This document shows, piece after piece, positions 1-8,949 of a stretch of 64,000 bases of DNA. The position numbers and the translations under genes are program-made. The notes beneath the pieces are model-generated. The model was not told where the DNA came from and did no database searches. It saw only the letters and a program-made list of their open reading frames with translations. The DNA comes from Thalassospira xianhensis MCCC 1A02616 (GTDB lineage: Bacteria; Pseudomonadota; Alphaproteobacteria; Rhodospirillales; Thalassospiraceae), in contig NZ_JPWA01000027.1 of the NCBI RefSeq assembly GCF_003326475.1, forward strand, positions 1 to 64,000, in the 5' to 3' direction. Position 1 is the stretch's first letter, and each line of letters starts with the position of its first letter.

Positions 1-879
1 CTGGCGGTGGCGGTTATGATTGCCGGGGCCAGCACCGGTCTGGCATCGCCGCCGATGGCTGCTGCTGTTGCGGTGGCAGTGCGACGTGACCGGCAGGATA
101 TGACCAATACCGTGATCAATGCCGGGACCAGTGTTGGCGTGATGTTGTCGTGGCCAATTGCGTTGATGATTGGTGGCCAATGGCGGCTTGTCTTTGCGGT
201 ATTTGCCGGTGCCGCCATTATCCTGACGATTGTCCTTATACGGACAATTCCGCGCGGGACAAAGGCCGCGGCCACACAGTCCAAAGGTGGAATGCTGTCC
301 CTGAAAGGGGATGTCGCCAGATTGATTTGCGCGGCCTTTCTGATGGGGGCGGCAAGCACGGCAATCTGGTCATTTGGCGGGCAGCTTGCACGGATGCAGC
401 TTGATCTGGGGGAAAGCGGCAGCGGTGCATTGTGGGTTGCCATCGGGATCGGTGGTATTGCCGGTGCGTGGGCAGGGGCATTTTTGGCCCGGTTCGGGAT
501 CAACCGGGTGCACTGGGCTTTTCTGGCACTGATGGCGATCGGTATTCTTGCTGCGGGAACAGGCACGTTTATGGCCGTAACGTTCGCAGGCGGGGTTTTG
601 TTTGGCGGGGCCTATGTCACGTTAACGGGGGTGTATCTGGTGTGGGGTGTGCGGGCACTTCGGGATCGGCCCGCCACTGGCCTGATGATCGGTTTTTTGA
701 CCATTGCCATCGGTCAGACGGCTGGCGCACCGGTTTTCGGGTTCCTGCTGGACCGCATGGGGCCAGATCGTGCCGTGGTTATTTTTGCCTGTCTTGGCCT
801 TCTGGCCGGGACAATGAGAACACGCAAAAAACGGGTTGCCGTTGATCCTGAAATCCGGCGGGCAACCCCTACCGGCTAG
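1..879 (+). CDS. MFS transporter, 5'-truncated by window edge
   Basis: Carboxy-terminal part of a major facilitator superfamily carrier in the inner membrane. The frame is open to base 1, so the true start lies upstream of the window and the first helices are missing. About 290 residues are visible, with alternating hydrophobic stretches typical of roughly eight or nine remaining transmembrane segments. A basic cytoplasmic loop (RRDRQD) follows an early helix, and a second basic loop (RTIPRGTK) marks the middle of the protein. It ends in a short charged tail with TAG at 877-879. The substrate cannot be told from sequence. It converges on the small membrane protein gene that starts at 1068 on the other strand, with only 3 bases between the stops and no hairpin there. 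Family call secure, function unknown. Confidence 0.8.
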   Translation: MAVAVMIAGASTGLASPPMAAAVAVAVRRDRQDMTNTVINAGTSVGVMLSWPIALMIGGQWRLVFAVFAGAAIILTIVLIRTIPRGTKAAATQSKGGMLSLKGDVARLICAAFLMGAASTAIWSFGGQLARMQLDLGESGSGALWVAIGIGGIAGAWAGAFLARFGINRVHWAFLALMAIGILAAGTGTFMAVTFAGGVLFGGAYVTLTGVYLVWGVRALRDRPATGLMIGFLTIAIGQTAGAPVFGFLLDRMGPDRAVVIFACLGLLAGTMRTRKKRVAVDPEIRRATPTG

Positions 880-882
880 CAG

Positions 883-1068
883 CTATTTCTTGATGACGAT
901 CAGGGCCATGATGGCTGCAAACAGGCCAAACAGAATGCCGCCCACAGGTATGCCAGACAGGATGCCGGAAAGGGCGGCATCTTCGTTGATCAGGGCTTCG
1001 AACGCGACCAGCGGCAGGATCAGGGATGCCAGAAACAGAAAGACCGGATTGAACAGTTTGTTTTTCAT
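883..1068 (-). CDS. small membrane protein downstream of lactate permease
   Basis: A 61-residue, two-helix membrane protein (hydrophobic spans about 8-24 and 38-58, lysine-rich at both ends: MKNKLFN and VIKK). I do not recognise a family. Its ATG lies only 4 bases after the TAA of the lactate permease gene, so the two are probably cotranslated, and the positively charged termini fit an inner membrane protein. A role as accessory subunit of the permease is inference from position. It could be a spurious ORF, but its length, hydrophobic pattern and tight coupling argue for a real gene. Confidence 0.6.
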   Translation of the reverse strand: MKNKLFNPVFLFLASLILPLVAFEALINEDAALSGILSGIPVGGILFGLFAAIMALIVIKK

Positions 1069-1072
1069 GGTC

Positions 1073-2641
1073 TTAACCCCCGATCATCGCAATCAGCAAC
1101 AGGCCCAGCGCCATGAAGCCGCAAAGGGCGGTCAGAAGGACACCGGTTTTCAGCACGACCGATAAAACCGGCCCTTCCTTGCCCGAAAGCCCGACGGTCG
1201 AACAGCCGACCAGGATTTTTGACGGGGCCAGCATACTGCCAAGCGATGCGCCGGTTGCCTGTGCGGCCAGAACAAGGGCGGTGGAAATGCCCGAAAGTTC
1301 GGCGGTGTGACGCTGGAACATGCCAAAGACCACGTTGGAATTGTTGGTGCTGCCGGTCATGAAGGCCCCGAGGGCGCCGATGGCTGGTGCCACCACCGGA
1401 TAGGCGATGGCAAAGGAGCCGGAAAACAGCGCAGCGCCACCTTCGGCCAGCGCGTAGGTCATGCCCGCGTGATCCATGATAATCGCAAGGCCGATAACCG
1501 GCACCATGCCGATGCTGGTCGGAAGGCCGCTTTTGACCGTGCGTTGCCAGATGCGTCTGGCGATGCCGTTATCATAGCGCCCGCGGATTTTGAAAAAGGC
1601 AAAGCTGATGGCGGCGGTATACAGCAGCAACGCGCCGGGATGGCCGAAAATGGCAATCGGTTTGGCGCTTTCGGCATCGATATTCCAGCCAAGATCGGTT
1701 GAAACCGCCGGGAAATCGAAGGTCAGGCGAAGGCCGGACAGGAAATCCTCGACCGGTGCGACGAAGGTTGCCAGACCGACAATCACCATGAAAACGAGGT
1801 AAGGGGTCAGTGCCTCGATCAAAGGCATGTGGTGATGGTCGTCTTCGGTGGTTTCGGCCACATCATCCGGATGGGGTTTCCAGAACCGGGTGACAATGAT
1901 CGAGGTGACAAGCCCGGCAATCCCGGCAGTCAGCCCGCCCAGCGTCCAGACGCCGTAATTCGCCATCAGATATTGAACAACACCCATGACACCGGCAATC
2001 AGCACCAGCGGCACGATCCGGCGACGCACGGTGCGAAAACCGCCATCCAGCCACAGAACCGCCGCCCCACAGGTAAAGCCCGACAGGCCAAGCAGAATGG
2101 CGGAATAATGCGTTAGTTCAGTGCCGGGAATGCCGGTAACGCCGATCAGGGCCTCGAACGAGGTTGCCATATTGCCAAACAGCACCGACCAGCTATGGCC
2201 GATCATCGGGGCGGCAACCGCGATGACGGGCGAGAACCCCATGCCGAGCAAAAGCGGGGCGATCACCGCAATCGGCACACCGAACCCGGCGACGCCCTGC
2301 AGGAAGGTGGCAAACACATAACCAAGGATCAGCAACTGCAACGGGCGATCATCGGTTAGCTGGCGGATGGCCCGCCCGATGGTCTTGATGGCCCCGGCTT
2401 CTTCGGCCGCGAAATAAAGGATCAGGGCAGCCCAGACGATATAAAGGATATAAAGTGCCAGCATCACGCCCTTGGCCTGCGCGATGATCAGCATATCGGT
2501 CGGCGCACCAAACGCGATCATGGCGATGGCAACGGTGACGAACCATGCGGCCGCACCGGCGCGTGCCGCGCCCCAGTTTGCCTTGATCATCAGAAACAGA
2601 ATGGTGGCGATTGGCAGGGCAGCCAGAAGGAAGTCTGTCAT
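1073..2641 (-). CDS. lctP: L-lactate permease (LctP family)
   Basis: Proton-coupled lactate (or glycolate) uptake carrier of the inner membrane. The 522-residue product is hydrophobic throughout, with a dozen or more helices. It carries family-like segments such as GVAGFGVPIAVIAPLLLGMG, TGSTNNSNVVFGMFQ and QATGASLGSMLAPSKILVG. The open frame extends 52 codons further upstream, but that extension is polar and cysteine-rich and does not look like family sequence, so I place the start at the ATG giving MTDFLLAALPIATILFLM. That agrees with the usual family length of about 530-560. A histidine-rich loop (DDHHH) lies near residue 270. The gene is followed within 4 bases by a small membrane protein gene. 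Transporter family secure; lactate as the substrate is by homology. Confidence 0.88.
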   Translation of the reverse strand: MTDFLLAALPIATILFLMIKANWGAARAGAAAWFVTVAIAMIAFGAPTDMLIIAQAKGVMLALYILYIVWAALILYFAAEEAGAIKTIGRAIRQLTDDRPLQLLILGYVFATFLQGVAGFGVPIAVIAPLLLGMGFSPVIAVAAPMIGHSWSVLFGNMATSFEALIGVTGIPGTELTHYSAILLGLSGFTCGAAVLWLDGGFRTVRRRIVPLVLIAGVMGVVQYLMANYGVWTLGGLTAGIAGLVTSIIVTRFWKPHPDDVAETTEDDHHHMPLIEALTPYLVFMVIVGLATFVAPVEDFLSGLRLTFDFPAVSTDLGWNIDAESAKPIAIFGHPGALLLYTAAISFAFFKIRGRYDNGIARRIWQRTVKSGLPTSIGMVPVIGLAIIMDHAGMTYALAEGGAALFSGSFAIAYPVVAPAIGALGAFMTGSTNNSNVVFGMFQRHTAELSGISTALVLAAQATGASLGSMLAPSKILVGCSTVGLSGKEGPVLSVVLKTGVLLTALCGFMALGLLLIAMIGG

Positions 2642-2781
2642 GGGGGCGAGCCAAAACCTTTTGGAACAATGTGTTGCGGTTGATTTCCCAACCGGGCCGA
2701 CATCTTGTCCCAGCGCATCTGCAAGCGCAAGAAAACAGTTGGGGTCAGTGCGGATGCATTTCATATGATGAAATACAAGAA

Positions 2782-2809
2782 CGGGCCCGATCAGCATGGA
2801 TCGGGCCCG
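2782..2809 (-). terminator. hairpin terminator after the luciferase-like gene
   Basis: Perfect 11-bp inverted repeat (CGGGCCCGATC at 2782-2792, GATCGGGCCCG at 2799-2809) with a 6-base loop. Read on the minus strand it lies 34 bases after the stop of the monooxygenase gene and is followed by a T-containing run (TTCTTGTATTT), consistent with an intrinsic terminator. Confidence 0.7.
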
Positions 2810-2842
2810 ATAATTACCTGATGAAGTGTTTCAGGCGCAGTT

Positions 2843-3865
2843 TCATGCGATTTTTTCGGCCTGTTCGGCGTCAAGTTCGTCACGCAGTTCGGCGGCAATC
2901 GAGAATGATTTCAGCCGTGCCGCGTGATCAAAGATATTGGCGGTGACCATGATTTCATCGGCCTTGGTCATGTAAATGAAATCGCGCAGTTTTTTGCGTA
3001 CGGTATCGCGCGAGCCGATTGCGGCACAGCGCATGGCATGATCAACCCCGGCCTTTTCCACCCGGTTCCAGATGTCATCCATCGATTTGACGGGTTTGGG
3101 TAATTGGCCCGGCGAACCGCGCCGCAAATTCAGGAATTGCTGCTGCATGGAGGTGGCAATAAATTCGCCTTCCTCGTCGGTATCGGCGGCAAAGAAGCCC
3201 ATTGCGGCAATCGCATAGGGTTTATCAAGCTGTTTGCTGGGCTCGAACCGGTGGCGATACAGCGACAGCGCATCCATCAGCATATCGGGCGCAAAGTGTG
3301 ACGCAAAGGCAAAGGGCAGGCCAAGACGGGCCGCCAGATCAGCGGAAAACAGGCTGCTGCCCAGAAGCCACATCGGGACTTCGGAGCCATAACCCGGAAC
3401 GGCCCGGATTGGCGGGTTGCCTTCAAGCGGGGCAAGGAATTGCTGAACCTGAAGCACGTCCTGAATGAAGCGTTCCTCGGTCCCGTGCATATCACGACGA
3501 AGGGCGGCGGCGGTGCGTTGGTCGGTACCCGGTGCCCGTCCGATACCCAGATCGATACGGCCGGGATACAGGGCATCAAGGGTGCCGAACTGTTCGGCAA
3601 TCACCAGCGGCGCATGGTTGGGCAGCATCACGCCGCCTGAACCGACACGAATGGTTTTGGTGCCCGCCGCAACATGCGACATGACGACCGAGGTTGCGGC
3701 ACTGGCGATGCCGGGCATGTTGTGATGTTCGGCCAGCCAGTAACGATGAAAGCCGAGCTTTTCGGCATGCTGGGCGAGTTCAAGCGTATTGCGCAAGGCA
3801 TCGCGCGGGTGCTCGCCCTCGTTAACGGGGCAAAGATCAAGAACGGAAAAACGGGGCATAGGCAT
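2843..3865 (-). CDS. luciferase-like flavin monooxygenase (LLM class, YhbW/MsnO8 type)
   Basis: Cytoplasmic flavin-dependent oxidoreductase with the bacterial luciferase-like TIM-barrel fold. The 340-residue length matches the YhbW-like group. Recognisable parts are [13 protein letters not shown] near residues 38-50, the segment [19 protein letters not shown] near 75-93, [15 protein letters not shown] near 101-115, and a C-terminal [14 protein letters not shown] stretch. Members use FMNH2 and oxygen on small organic substrates; the substrate here is unknown. It is probably a single-gene unit, since it is closed by the hairpin at 2782-2809 and faces away from the P-loop kinase gene at 3995. 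An ATG two codons downstream is an equally possible start. Confidence 0.85.
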   Translation of the reverse strand: MPMPRFSVLDLCPVNEGEHPRDALRNTLELAQHAEKLGFHRYWLAEHHNMPGIASAATSVVMSHVAAGTKTIRVGSGGVMLPNHAPLVIAEQFGTLDALYPGRIDLGIGRAPGTDQRTAAALRRDMHGTEERFIQDVLQVQQFLAPLEGNPPIRAVPGYGSEVPMWLLGSSLFSADLAARLGLPFAFASHFAPDMLMDALSLYRHRFEPSKQLDKPYAIAAMGFFAADTDEEGEFIATSMQQQFLNLRRGSPGQLPKPVKSMDDIWNRVEKAGVDHAMRCAAIGSRDTVRKKLRDFIYMTKADEIMVTANIFDHAARLKSFSIAAELRDELDAEQAEKIA

Positions 3866-3994
3866 AATCCCAGTTGGGCGCAGGCCGAAAACGGCGCGCC
3901 GGATTTCAGTGTTGGGATTAATCTAGCCCAAAATCAGATGCTTGCCAGTGCGGGAGTGTCGGTTTTAGGGTCAGGACCGGAGAAAGGATAGAAT

Positions 3995-4504
3995 ATGCTG
4001 ATCATTTTTGGCGGTTTGCCCGGTGTTGGCAAGACATCCATCGCACGCACACTGGCACAAAAAATCGGTGCGGTGCATCTTCGGATCGACACGATAGAGC
4101 AGGCGATCCTTGATGCCGGGGTGCCGCCCGATGATGATATCGGTCCGGTCGGCTATATGGTTGCCAACCGGCAGGCCACCGATAACCTTAAGCTCGGCCT
4201 GACAGTGATCGGCGATGCGGTCAATTCGGTTGAAGAAACCCGAAGTGAATGGCGACTGGCAGCAGAGCACGCCGGGAAACCGTATGTGCAGATTGAACTG
4301 ATCTGTTCCGATCCGGGGGAGCATCGCCACCGTGTCGAAACGCGGTCTTGCGATATTGAAAACCTGCATCAGCCCGATTGGGACAAGGTCCTTGGCCGTC
4401 ATTACGAGCCGTGGGACGGGGTTGATCTGATCATTGATACGGCAAAGATGACGGTCGATCAGGCGGTTGATGCGATCTGTGATGTCGTCAATAAAAACAA
4501 ATAA
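3995..4504 (+). CDS. small P-loop kinase-like ATPase
   Basis: A 169-residue single-domain P-loop protein. Walker A is GLPGVGKTS at residues 7-15, directly after the first strand (MLIIFG), as in adenylate-kinase-like and zeta-toxin/chloramphenicol-phosphotransferase-like enzymes. LRIDTIEQAI at about 31-40 resembles the substrate-binding region of these kinases, and VETRSCDIEN around 108-117 may be the arginine-bearing lid. It likely phosphorylates a small molecule, but the acceptor is unknown. A purine-rich GGAGAAAGGATAG precedes the ATG. It converges on the LysR gene with 3 bases between the stops. An antitoxin partner, which a toxin role would require, is not adjacent, so I favour a metabolic or detoxifying kinase. 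Confidence 0.75.
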   Translation: MLIIFGGLPGVGKTSIARTLAQKIGAVHLRIDTIEQAILDAGVPPDDDIGPVGYMVANRQATDNLKLGLTVIGDAVNSVEETRSEWRLAAEHAGKPYVQIELICSDPGEHRHRVETRSCDIENLHQPDWDKVLGRHYEPWDGVDLIIDTAKMTVDQAVDAICDVVNKNK

Positions 4505-4507
4505 TAT

Positions 4508-5425
4508 TCAGTTGCTTATGTCGCTTTCCTGATCTTCTGCGCGATGCGCATTCAGCGTGCGGCTGACGAAGTTGCGCAGTACGGTCGAGATATCGTTGCT
4601 GCGATAGGCCAGTGCCAGATGCGCCATCGGGACATCCCCCGCGACCTTGCGATAGACCACCCCGTTGACCTGCAATTGTGCCATGGCGGCGGGGACAAGC
4701 GAGAAGCCAAGTTCGGCAGCGACAAAGTTGATCACCGATCCCAATTGCGGCGCGCTTTGCCCCATGACCGGTTCAAACCCGGCGGCACGGCAGGCGGCAA
4801 CGACGATATCAAAATGGGTTGGTCCGACCTGGCGCGGGGTCAGGATCAGGGCGTCATCGCGCAGGGTTTCGAGTGCCACCGTTTCACTTTGTGCCGCCGG
4901 ATGACCCGCCGGAAGCACGATCAGCATCGGTTCGGATTTCAGGCGATGCAGTTTGATGGCATCGCTGTTGGCAGCACCTTGGCGCAGGAAGACGGCATCG
5001 AGCTGTTCGTCCATCAATGCATTCAAAAGGCGGGCTGAATTGTTTTCTTCCAGCGTCATTTCAATCCCCGGATAGGACCGGCGGAAATCACGGAAAACGC
5101 GTGGGACGCTGGGGCTGAAGGCTGCGGATGCGGTGAAGCCCACCCGGATCGAGCCGATTTCACCGCGACCGGCGCGACGGGCTGCACGGATGGCGCGTTC
5201 GGCCAGTTCGGGGAAATGCTGCACGATATCGCGAAAGGCAGTTCCGGCCTCGGTCAATTCCGCGCCATGCGGGACGCGGTGAAATAGCTGGGTGCCGATT
5301 TCGGTTTCAAGATCGCGGATCTGCTGGCTTAGCGGCGGTTGACCAATGCCGATGCGCGCTGCGGCACGGGTAAAGTTCCCCTCGCGGGCGACTTCAAGAA
5401 AATATCGAATATGGCGCAGTTCCAT
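4508..5425 (-). CDS. LysR-family transcriptional regulator (YnfL-like position)
   Basis: A 305-residue LysR-type regulator. The N-terminal winged helix-turn-helix (MELRHIRYFLEVAREG onward, with TRAAARIGIGQPPLSQQI as recognition region) is followed by a linker helix and a periplasmic-binding-like effector domain from about residue 90. It is transcribed divergently from the MFS gene at 5536 across 110 bases, the classic layout for a LysR protein controlling its neighbour and itself. The pairing of this type of regulator with an MFS carrier of the YnfM type matches the E. coli ynfL/ynfM arrangement. The effector ligand is unknown. Confidence 0.9.
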   Translation of the reverse strand: MELRHIRYFLEVAREGNFTRAAARIGIGQPPLSQQIRDLETEIGTQLFHRVPHGAELTEAGTAFRDIVQHFPELAERAIRAARRAGRGEIGSIRVGFTASAAFSPSVPRVFRDFRRSYPGIEMTLEENNSARLLNALMDEQLDAVFLRQGAANSDAIKLHRLKSEPMLIVLPAGHPAAQSETVALETLRDDALILTPRQVGPTHFDIVVAACRAAGFEPVMGQSAPQLGSVINFVAAELGFSLVPAAMAQLQVNGVVYRKVAGDVPMAHLALAYRSNDISTVLRNFVSRTLNAHRAEDQESDISN

Positions 5426-5535
5426 CCGGTATCTCTAAAACATATCGAAAACGACTGTGACATATATTGGACGGATATCGGGAAAGCTGCAATCCTTTCG
5501 GTCAGATCAGAATTCTTCAAAACGAGGCCGGAAGT
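5426..5535. promoter_or_regulatory. divergent promoter region between LysR and MFS genes
   Basis: This 110-base AT-enriched spacer separates the two divergent starts and must hold both promoters. It contains two ATATCG repeats about 45 bases apart and a CATATATTGG stretch. Loose T-N11-A motifs of the LysR type occur, but none is convincing enough to be called the operator. Confidence 0.45.
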
Positions 5536-6816
5536 ATGAGTGCCTATCGGGCGAAAAGCCCCGCAGCGCAGGCTGCCAATGATGACATCAAGCCAGTAGT
5601 TGCCGGGGCCGAGCCGGTTTATACCGAACCGGGATCGCCGGAATTTCGCCGGATCAGTCTGGCGCTGTTTCTGGCGGGCTATGCGACCTTTTCGCTGATT
5701 TACTGCGTGCAGCCGCTTTTACCGGAACTGGCGCGTGATTTTGCCGTTAGCCCGGCATCGAGTTCGCTTGCGCTGTCACTGACGACCGGGTTCCTTGCCT
5801 TTGCCATCCTGCTTGCCGGGGCGGTATCCGAAGCGTTTGGGCGTAAGCAGTTGATGTTTGCGTCGATGTGCGGGGCATCGCTTTTGAACCTGATTGCGCC
5901 ATTGCTTTCCGATTGGCATGCATTTCTGGTGGTGCGTGCGCTTGAGGGCCTGATTTTGGGCGGGGTTCCTGCGGTCGCGATGGCGTATCTGGCCGAAGAA
6001 ATGCATCCGCGCGGCCTTGGCACCACGATGGGGATTTATATCAGCGGGACCGCCCTTGGCGGCATGAGTGGCCGCGTGGTGATCGGCATTCTGACCGATA
6101 TGTTTGGCTGGCATCTGGCACTTGGTGCGATGGGCGCACTTGGGCTGCTCGCCGCCCTTGGGTTTGTCATCCTGCTGCCTGCCTCGCGCAATTTCGTGCG
6201 CCGCCCCGGTTTTCAATTGTCATATCATGTCCGGGCGTGGGAAGGGCATCTGCGCCATGCCGGCCTGCCATTCGTGTTCCTGATCGGGGCATTTGCGATG
6301 GGCTGTTTTGTGACGGTCTATAATTATGCCGGGTTCCGTTTATCCGCGGCCCCCTATGACCTGAGCCAGGGGCAGATCAGTCTGATTTTTGTGGTTTATC
6401 TTTGCGGGATGGTGACGTCATCCATTGCCGGTGCCATGTCCGACCGGATCGGCCGGGGCCCGGTTTTGCTGGCGGGGATCCTGATTGCAGGTGTTGGGGT
6501 TGCCTTGACCCTGCTTTCCAGCCTTTGGGGCATGATCGGCGGGATCATGGTTCTGACCAGCGGGTTCTTTGTGGCCCATTCGGTGGCAAGTGGCTGGGTC
6601 GGGCGGATGGCAAAGCAATCCAAGGGACATGCGTCATCGCTTTATCTGCTGGCCTATTATCTGGGGTCGAGCATCATGGGATCGGTCGGTGGCTGGTTCT
6701 GGTCGCATGGCGGCTGGGACGCGGTGGCGGCATTTGCCGGGGCACTTCTGATTGGTGCGGCGATTTGCGGAACTTACCTTTGGCAGGCCGCAAGACGGGC
6801 TGAGGCCGTTGCCTGA
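5536..6816 (+). CDS. MFS transporter, YnfM type
   Basis: A 426-residue, 12-helix major facilitator carrier of the inner membrane. The first helix carries LAGYATFSLIYCVQPLLPEL, which resembles E. coli YnfM and relatives; the loop between helices 2 and 3 is EAFGRKQLM, the usual basic MFS motif, repeated in the second half as SDRIGRGPVLL. The open frame starts 23 codons earlier, but the purine-rich GAGGCCGGAAG ahead of the ATG at 5536 supports the shorter form. YnfM-type proteins are usually annotated as drug or arabinose-like exporters; the actual substrate is unknown. Presumed control by the divergent LysR gene. It ends just before a strong shared terminator. Confidence 0.85.
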   Translation: MSAYRAKSPAAQAANDDIKPVVAGAEPVYTEPGSPEFRRISLALFLAGYATFSLIYCVQPLLPELARDFAVSPASSSLALSLTTGFLAFAILLAGAVSEAFGRKQLMFASMCGASLLNLIAPLLSDWHAFLVVRALEGLILGGVPAVAMAYLAEEMHPRGLGTTMGIYISGTALGGMSGRVVIGILTDMFGWHLALGAMGALGLLAALGFVILLPASRNFVRRPGFQLSYHVRAWEGHLRHAGLPFVFLIGAFAMGCFVTVYNYAGFRLSAAPYDLSQGQISLIFVVYLCGMVTSSIAGAMSDRIGRGPVLLAGILIAGVGVALTLLSSLWGMIGGIMVLTSGFFVAHSVASGWVGRMAKQSKGHASSLYLLAYYLGSSIMGSVGGWFWSHGGWDAVAAFAGALLIGAAICGTYLWQAARRAEAVA

Positions 6817-6827
6817 CATATAAAAAG

Positions 6828-6855
6828 AAACCCCCGCCAGAAGGCGGGGGTTTTT
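6828..6855. terminator. bidirectional rho-independent terminator
   Basis: An 11-bp stem AAACCCCCGCC / GGCGGGGGTTT with an AGAA loop, followed by a T5 run on the plus strand and preceded by A-rich sequence that gives a T-rich tail on the minus strand. It lies between the convergent MFS gene (stop 6816) and the cysteine synthase gene (stop 6881) and can serve both. Confidence 0.93.
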
Positions 6856-6880
6856 GTTTGATAGCCGGTAACAGGCGGGC

Positions 6881-7879
6881 TTAGAGCCAGTCCGGGCTCG
6901 GCAAACCTTTTTCCTTGAGGAAGGCCGGGTTCCACAGCTTGCTTTGATAGCGGGTGCCAAGGTCACACAGGATGGTGACGATGGTTTTGCCCGGGCCGAG
7001 TTCACGGGCCAGACGTACCGCACCGGCGATGTTGATCCCGGTCGAACCGCCCATGCACAGCCCTTCTTCCTTGAGCAGATCAAAGACGATCGGCAGCATT
7101 TCATCATCTGAAATCTGGAACGGGTGATCGATATCGATGCCTTCGAGGTTGGCGGTAATCCGTCCCTGACCGATCCCTTCGGAGATCGAGCTTCCTTCGG
7201 ATTTCAGTTCGCCAAATTTATAGTGGCTGTAAAGAGCCGCCCCCATCGGATCGGCAAGACCGATCTGAATGTCCTTGTTGCGATCCTTAAGCGCCATCGA
7301 TACACCGGCAAGCGTCCCGCCAGTACCGACCGCACAGATAAAGCCATCGATCTTGCCATCGGTCTGTTCCCAGATTTCGGGGCCGGTGGTGTCGATATGG
7401 CCCTGACGGTTGGCGACGTTATCGAACTGGTTGGCCCAGATGGCACCGTTCGGTTCGGTCTTTGCCAGTTCTTCGGCCAGACGGCGCGAGACGTGAACAT
7501 AGTTGTTCTGATCGCGATAGGGGACGGCGGGGACTTCGCGAAGGTCGGCACCCAGCAAACGCAGCAGGTCTTTCTTTTCCTGGCTTTGCGTTTCGGGGAT
7601 GACGATCACGGTGCGATAGCCAAGCGCGTTGCCGACAACGGCAAGACCGATGCCGGTATTACCCGCAGTGCCTTCGACAATCACGCCACCGGGCTTAAGC
7701 AGGCCGCGTTTTTCCGCGTCGCGAATGATGGCAAGGGCCGCGCGGTCTTTGACCGATCCGCCCGGATTGGCATATTCCGCCTTGCCCAGAATGGTGCAGC
7801 CCGTTAGCTCGGAAACCTTTCTGAGTTTCACAAGCGGGGTGCGGCCAATGGCTTCAATGGTGCCATTGCGAATGTCCAT
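6881..7879 (-). CDS. cysK: cysteine synthase A (O-acetylserine sulfhydrylase)
   Basis: PLP enzyme that makes L-cysteine from O-acetylserine and sulfide. The 332-residue product has the PLP lysine in NPGGSVKDRAA (Lys44), the substrate loop GTAGNTGIG near residue 70, and the glycine-rich phosphate-binding GTGGTLAG near 180. The frame can be extended 4 codons to a TTG, but the ATG at 7879 has a GGAG six bases upstream and is preferred. The C-terminal KLWNPAFL...DWL tail is familiar from alphaproteobacterial CysK of 330-345 residues. The upstream 7880-8009 spacer is AT-rich and likely carries its promoter. The CysK/CysM/beta-synthase distinction rests on overall resemblance only. Confidence 0.9.
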   Translation of the reverse strand: MDIRNGTIEAIGRTPLVKLRKVSELTGCTILGKAEYANPGGSVKDRAALAIIRDAEKRGLLKPGGVIVEGTAGNTGIGLAVVGNALGYRTVIVIPETQSQEKKDLLRLLGADLREVPAVPYRDQNNYVHVSRRLAEELAKTEPNGAIWANQFDNVANRQGHIDTTGPEIWEQTDGKIDGFICAVGTGGTLAGVSMALKDRNKDIQIGLADPMGAALYSHYKFGELKSEGSSISEGIGQGRITANLEGIDIDHPFQISDDEMLPIVFDLLKEEGLCMGGSTGINIAGAVRLARELGPGKTIVTILCDLGTRYQSKLWNPAFLKEKGLPSPDWL

Positions 7880-8009
7880 GACAGACTCCAAGCGTGGTTA
7901 GAACGTGTTTTGTTACCTGTTGATTGGGTCTTTTATACACAAAAGTCAAGATTGATTAAAAATTACCACTAAATTTGTGTGTTAATTAACTCGCATCCGG
8001 CAAACACGT

Positions 8010-8642
8010 TTACACGCCCGAAACCCCAGCTTCCCGGCGAATACGGTCGCGATTGAGCATCAGCCATTGAATGGCAATCGTCGCCGTTGCATTGCAGAGT
8101 TGTCCATCACGCAACATGGCAAAGCATTCATCGGACGATACCGTATAGACACGAATGTCTTCGCCTTCTTCCTCAAGCCCGTGCAGGCCACTGGCACCCG
8201 ATGCATCGACCCGGCCATAATACATTGTCACCGTCTCGCTCGAACAGCCGGGTGTCACATAATAGCGTGAAATCAGTTCAAGTTCGCCGATGATCGAACA
8301 ACCGGCTTCTTCCATGGTTTCGCGGTTCGCGACATCCTGCATTTCCTCGCCGTCCTCGACGATGCCAGCGACAATTTCCGTCAGCCAAAGCGGCATTTCA
8401 GGGAACCGCTGATGGACCGAAATGGCCCCAGGGCGGAATTGTTCGATCAAAACGACTTCATCGCGCACCGGGTCATAGGGCAGGACAGCGACGGCATGGC
8501 CGCGTTCAAGAACCTCGCGCTGCAGAACCGCACTTTGGCCGCCGTTAAACAACTTGTGACGGAGTTCATAGACATCGAGTTTGAAGTGACCATCCCAGCC
8601 GCGTGTCCGGCGGATGATTTCGTAATTATTTTGCTGTTGCAT
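8010..8642 (-). CDS. nudF: ADP-ribose pyrophosphatase (Nudix hydrolase)
   Basis: Cytoplasmic Nudix hydrolase of 210 residues, predicted to split ADP-ribose into AMP and ribose-5-phosphate. The Nudix box is complete: G, five residues, E, seven residues, then RETMEEAGC (around residues 92-114). Upstream of it are the EQFRPGA and PLWLTEIVAG segments typical of NudF, and downstream is ISRYYVTPGCSSE. Such enzymes clear ADP-ribose and related nucleotides. The gene stands alone between cysK and a divergent PAS-GGDEF gene. The ATG has no strong ribosome-binding site, but the N-terminus matches the family. Confidence 0.88.
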   Translation of the reverse strand: MQQQNNYEIIRRTRGWDGHFKLDVYELRHKLFNGGQSAVLQREVLERGHAVAVLPYDPVRDEVVLIEQFRPGAISVHQRFPEMPLWLTEIVAGIVEDGEEMQDVANRETMEEAGCSIIGELELISRYYVTPGCSSETVTMYYGRVDASGASGLHGLEEEGEDIRVYTVSSDECFAMLRDGQLCNATATIAIQWLMLNRDRIRREAGVSGV

Positions 8643-8949
8643 AAATTTTGCCCGGTCATGGTTCTGGAATTTCTATTCCGTCGACAACATATATCCCATG
8701 GTTTCACAACAGCTTTGTGAAGAGAAGAGGGCAGTGGAAATTCGTGATTGGCGAGAGAAATCATGACAACGCACGCAGAAGGAACCCTGAATATTGCAAT
8801 GCAACTATTCGCAAGGGTGAAAGCGACCGTGTCGTATTTTAATTATTGTTAATATAGTATAGCATTTGATCAGTTAGCGCGCGGAATAAACGCCACCAGG
8901 CCGGATAGATGGCGCGTTAGATCGCATTGGCGGGGATAACGGGGCTTTG
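8643..8949. other. 307-base intergenic region between nudF and a GGDEF gene
   Basis: No convincing gene. The left part carries the nudF promoter side and a palindrome (8703-8721). The segment 8836-8870 is strongly AT-rich, with TATAGT at 8853-8858 as a possible -10 for the PAS-GGDEF gene, but without a good -35 at the expected distance. Confidence 0.5.
8703..8721. promoter_or_regulatory. palindromic candidate operator
   Basis: Perfect 7-bp inverted repeat TTCACAA / TTGTGAA with a 5-base spacer (CAGCT), about 60 bases upstream of nudF and 230 bases upstream of the GGDEF gene. No T-run follows, so an operator is likelier than a terminator. The binding protein is unknown. Confidence 0.45.

Noticed and set aside
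3865-3920. Distant inverted repeat TAATCCCA / TGGGATTA around the start of the luciferase-like gene
   Set aside because: Arms of 8 bases separated by 40 bases are expected by chance at this scale, and the left arm overlaps the start codon.
3995-4504. Zeta-type toxin
   Set aside because: The P-loop resembles zeta toxins, but no antitoxin gene is adjacent and the protein is short, so a small-molecule kinase is the safer call.
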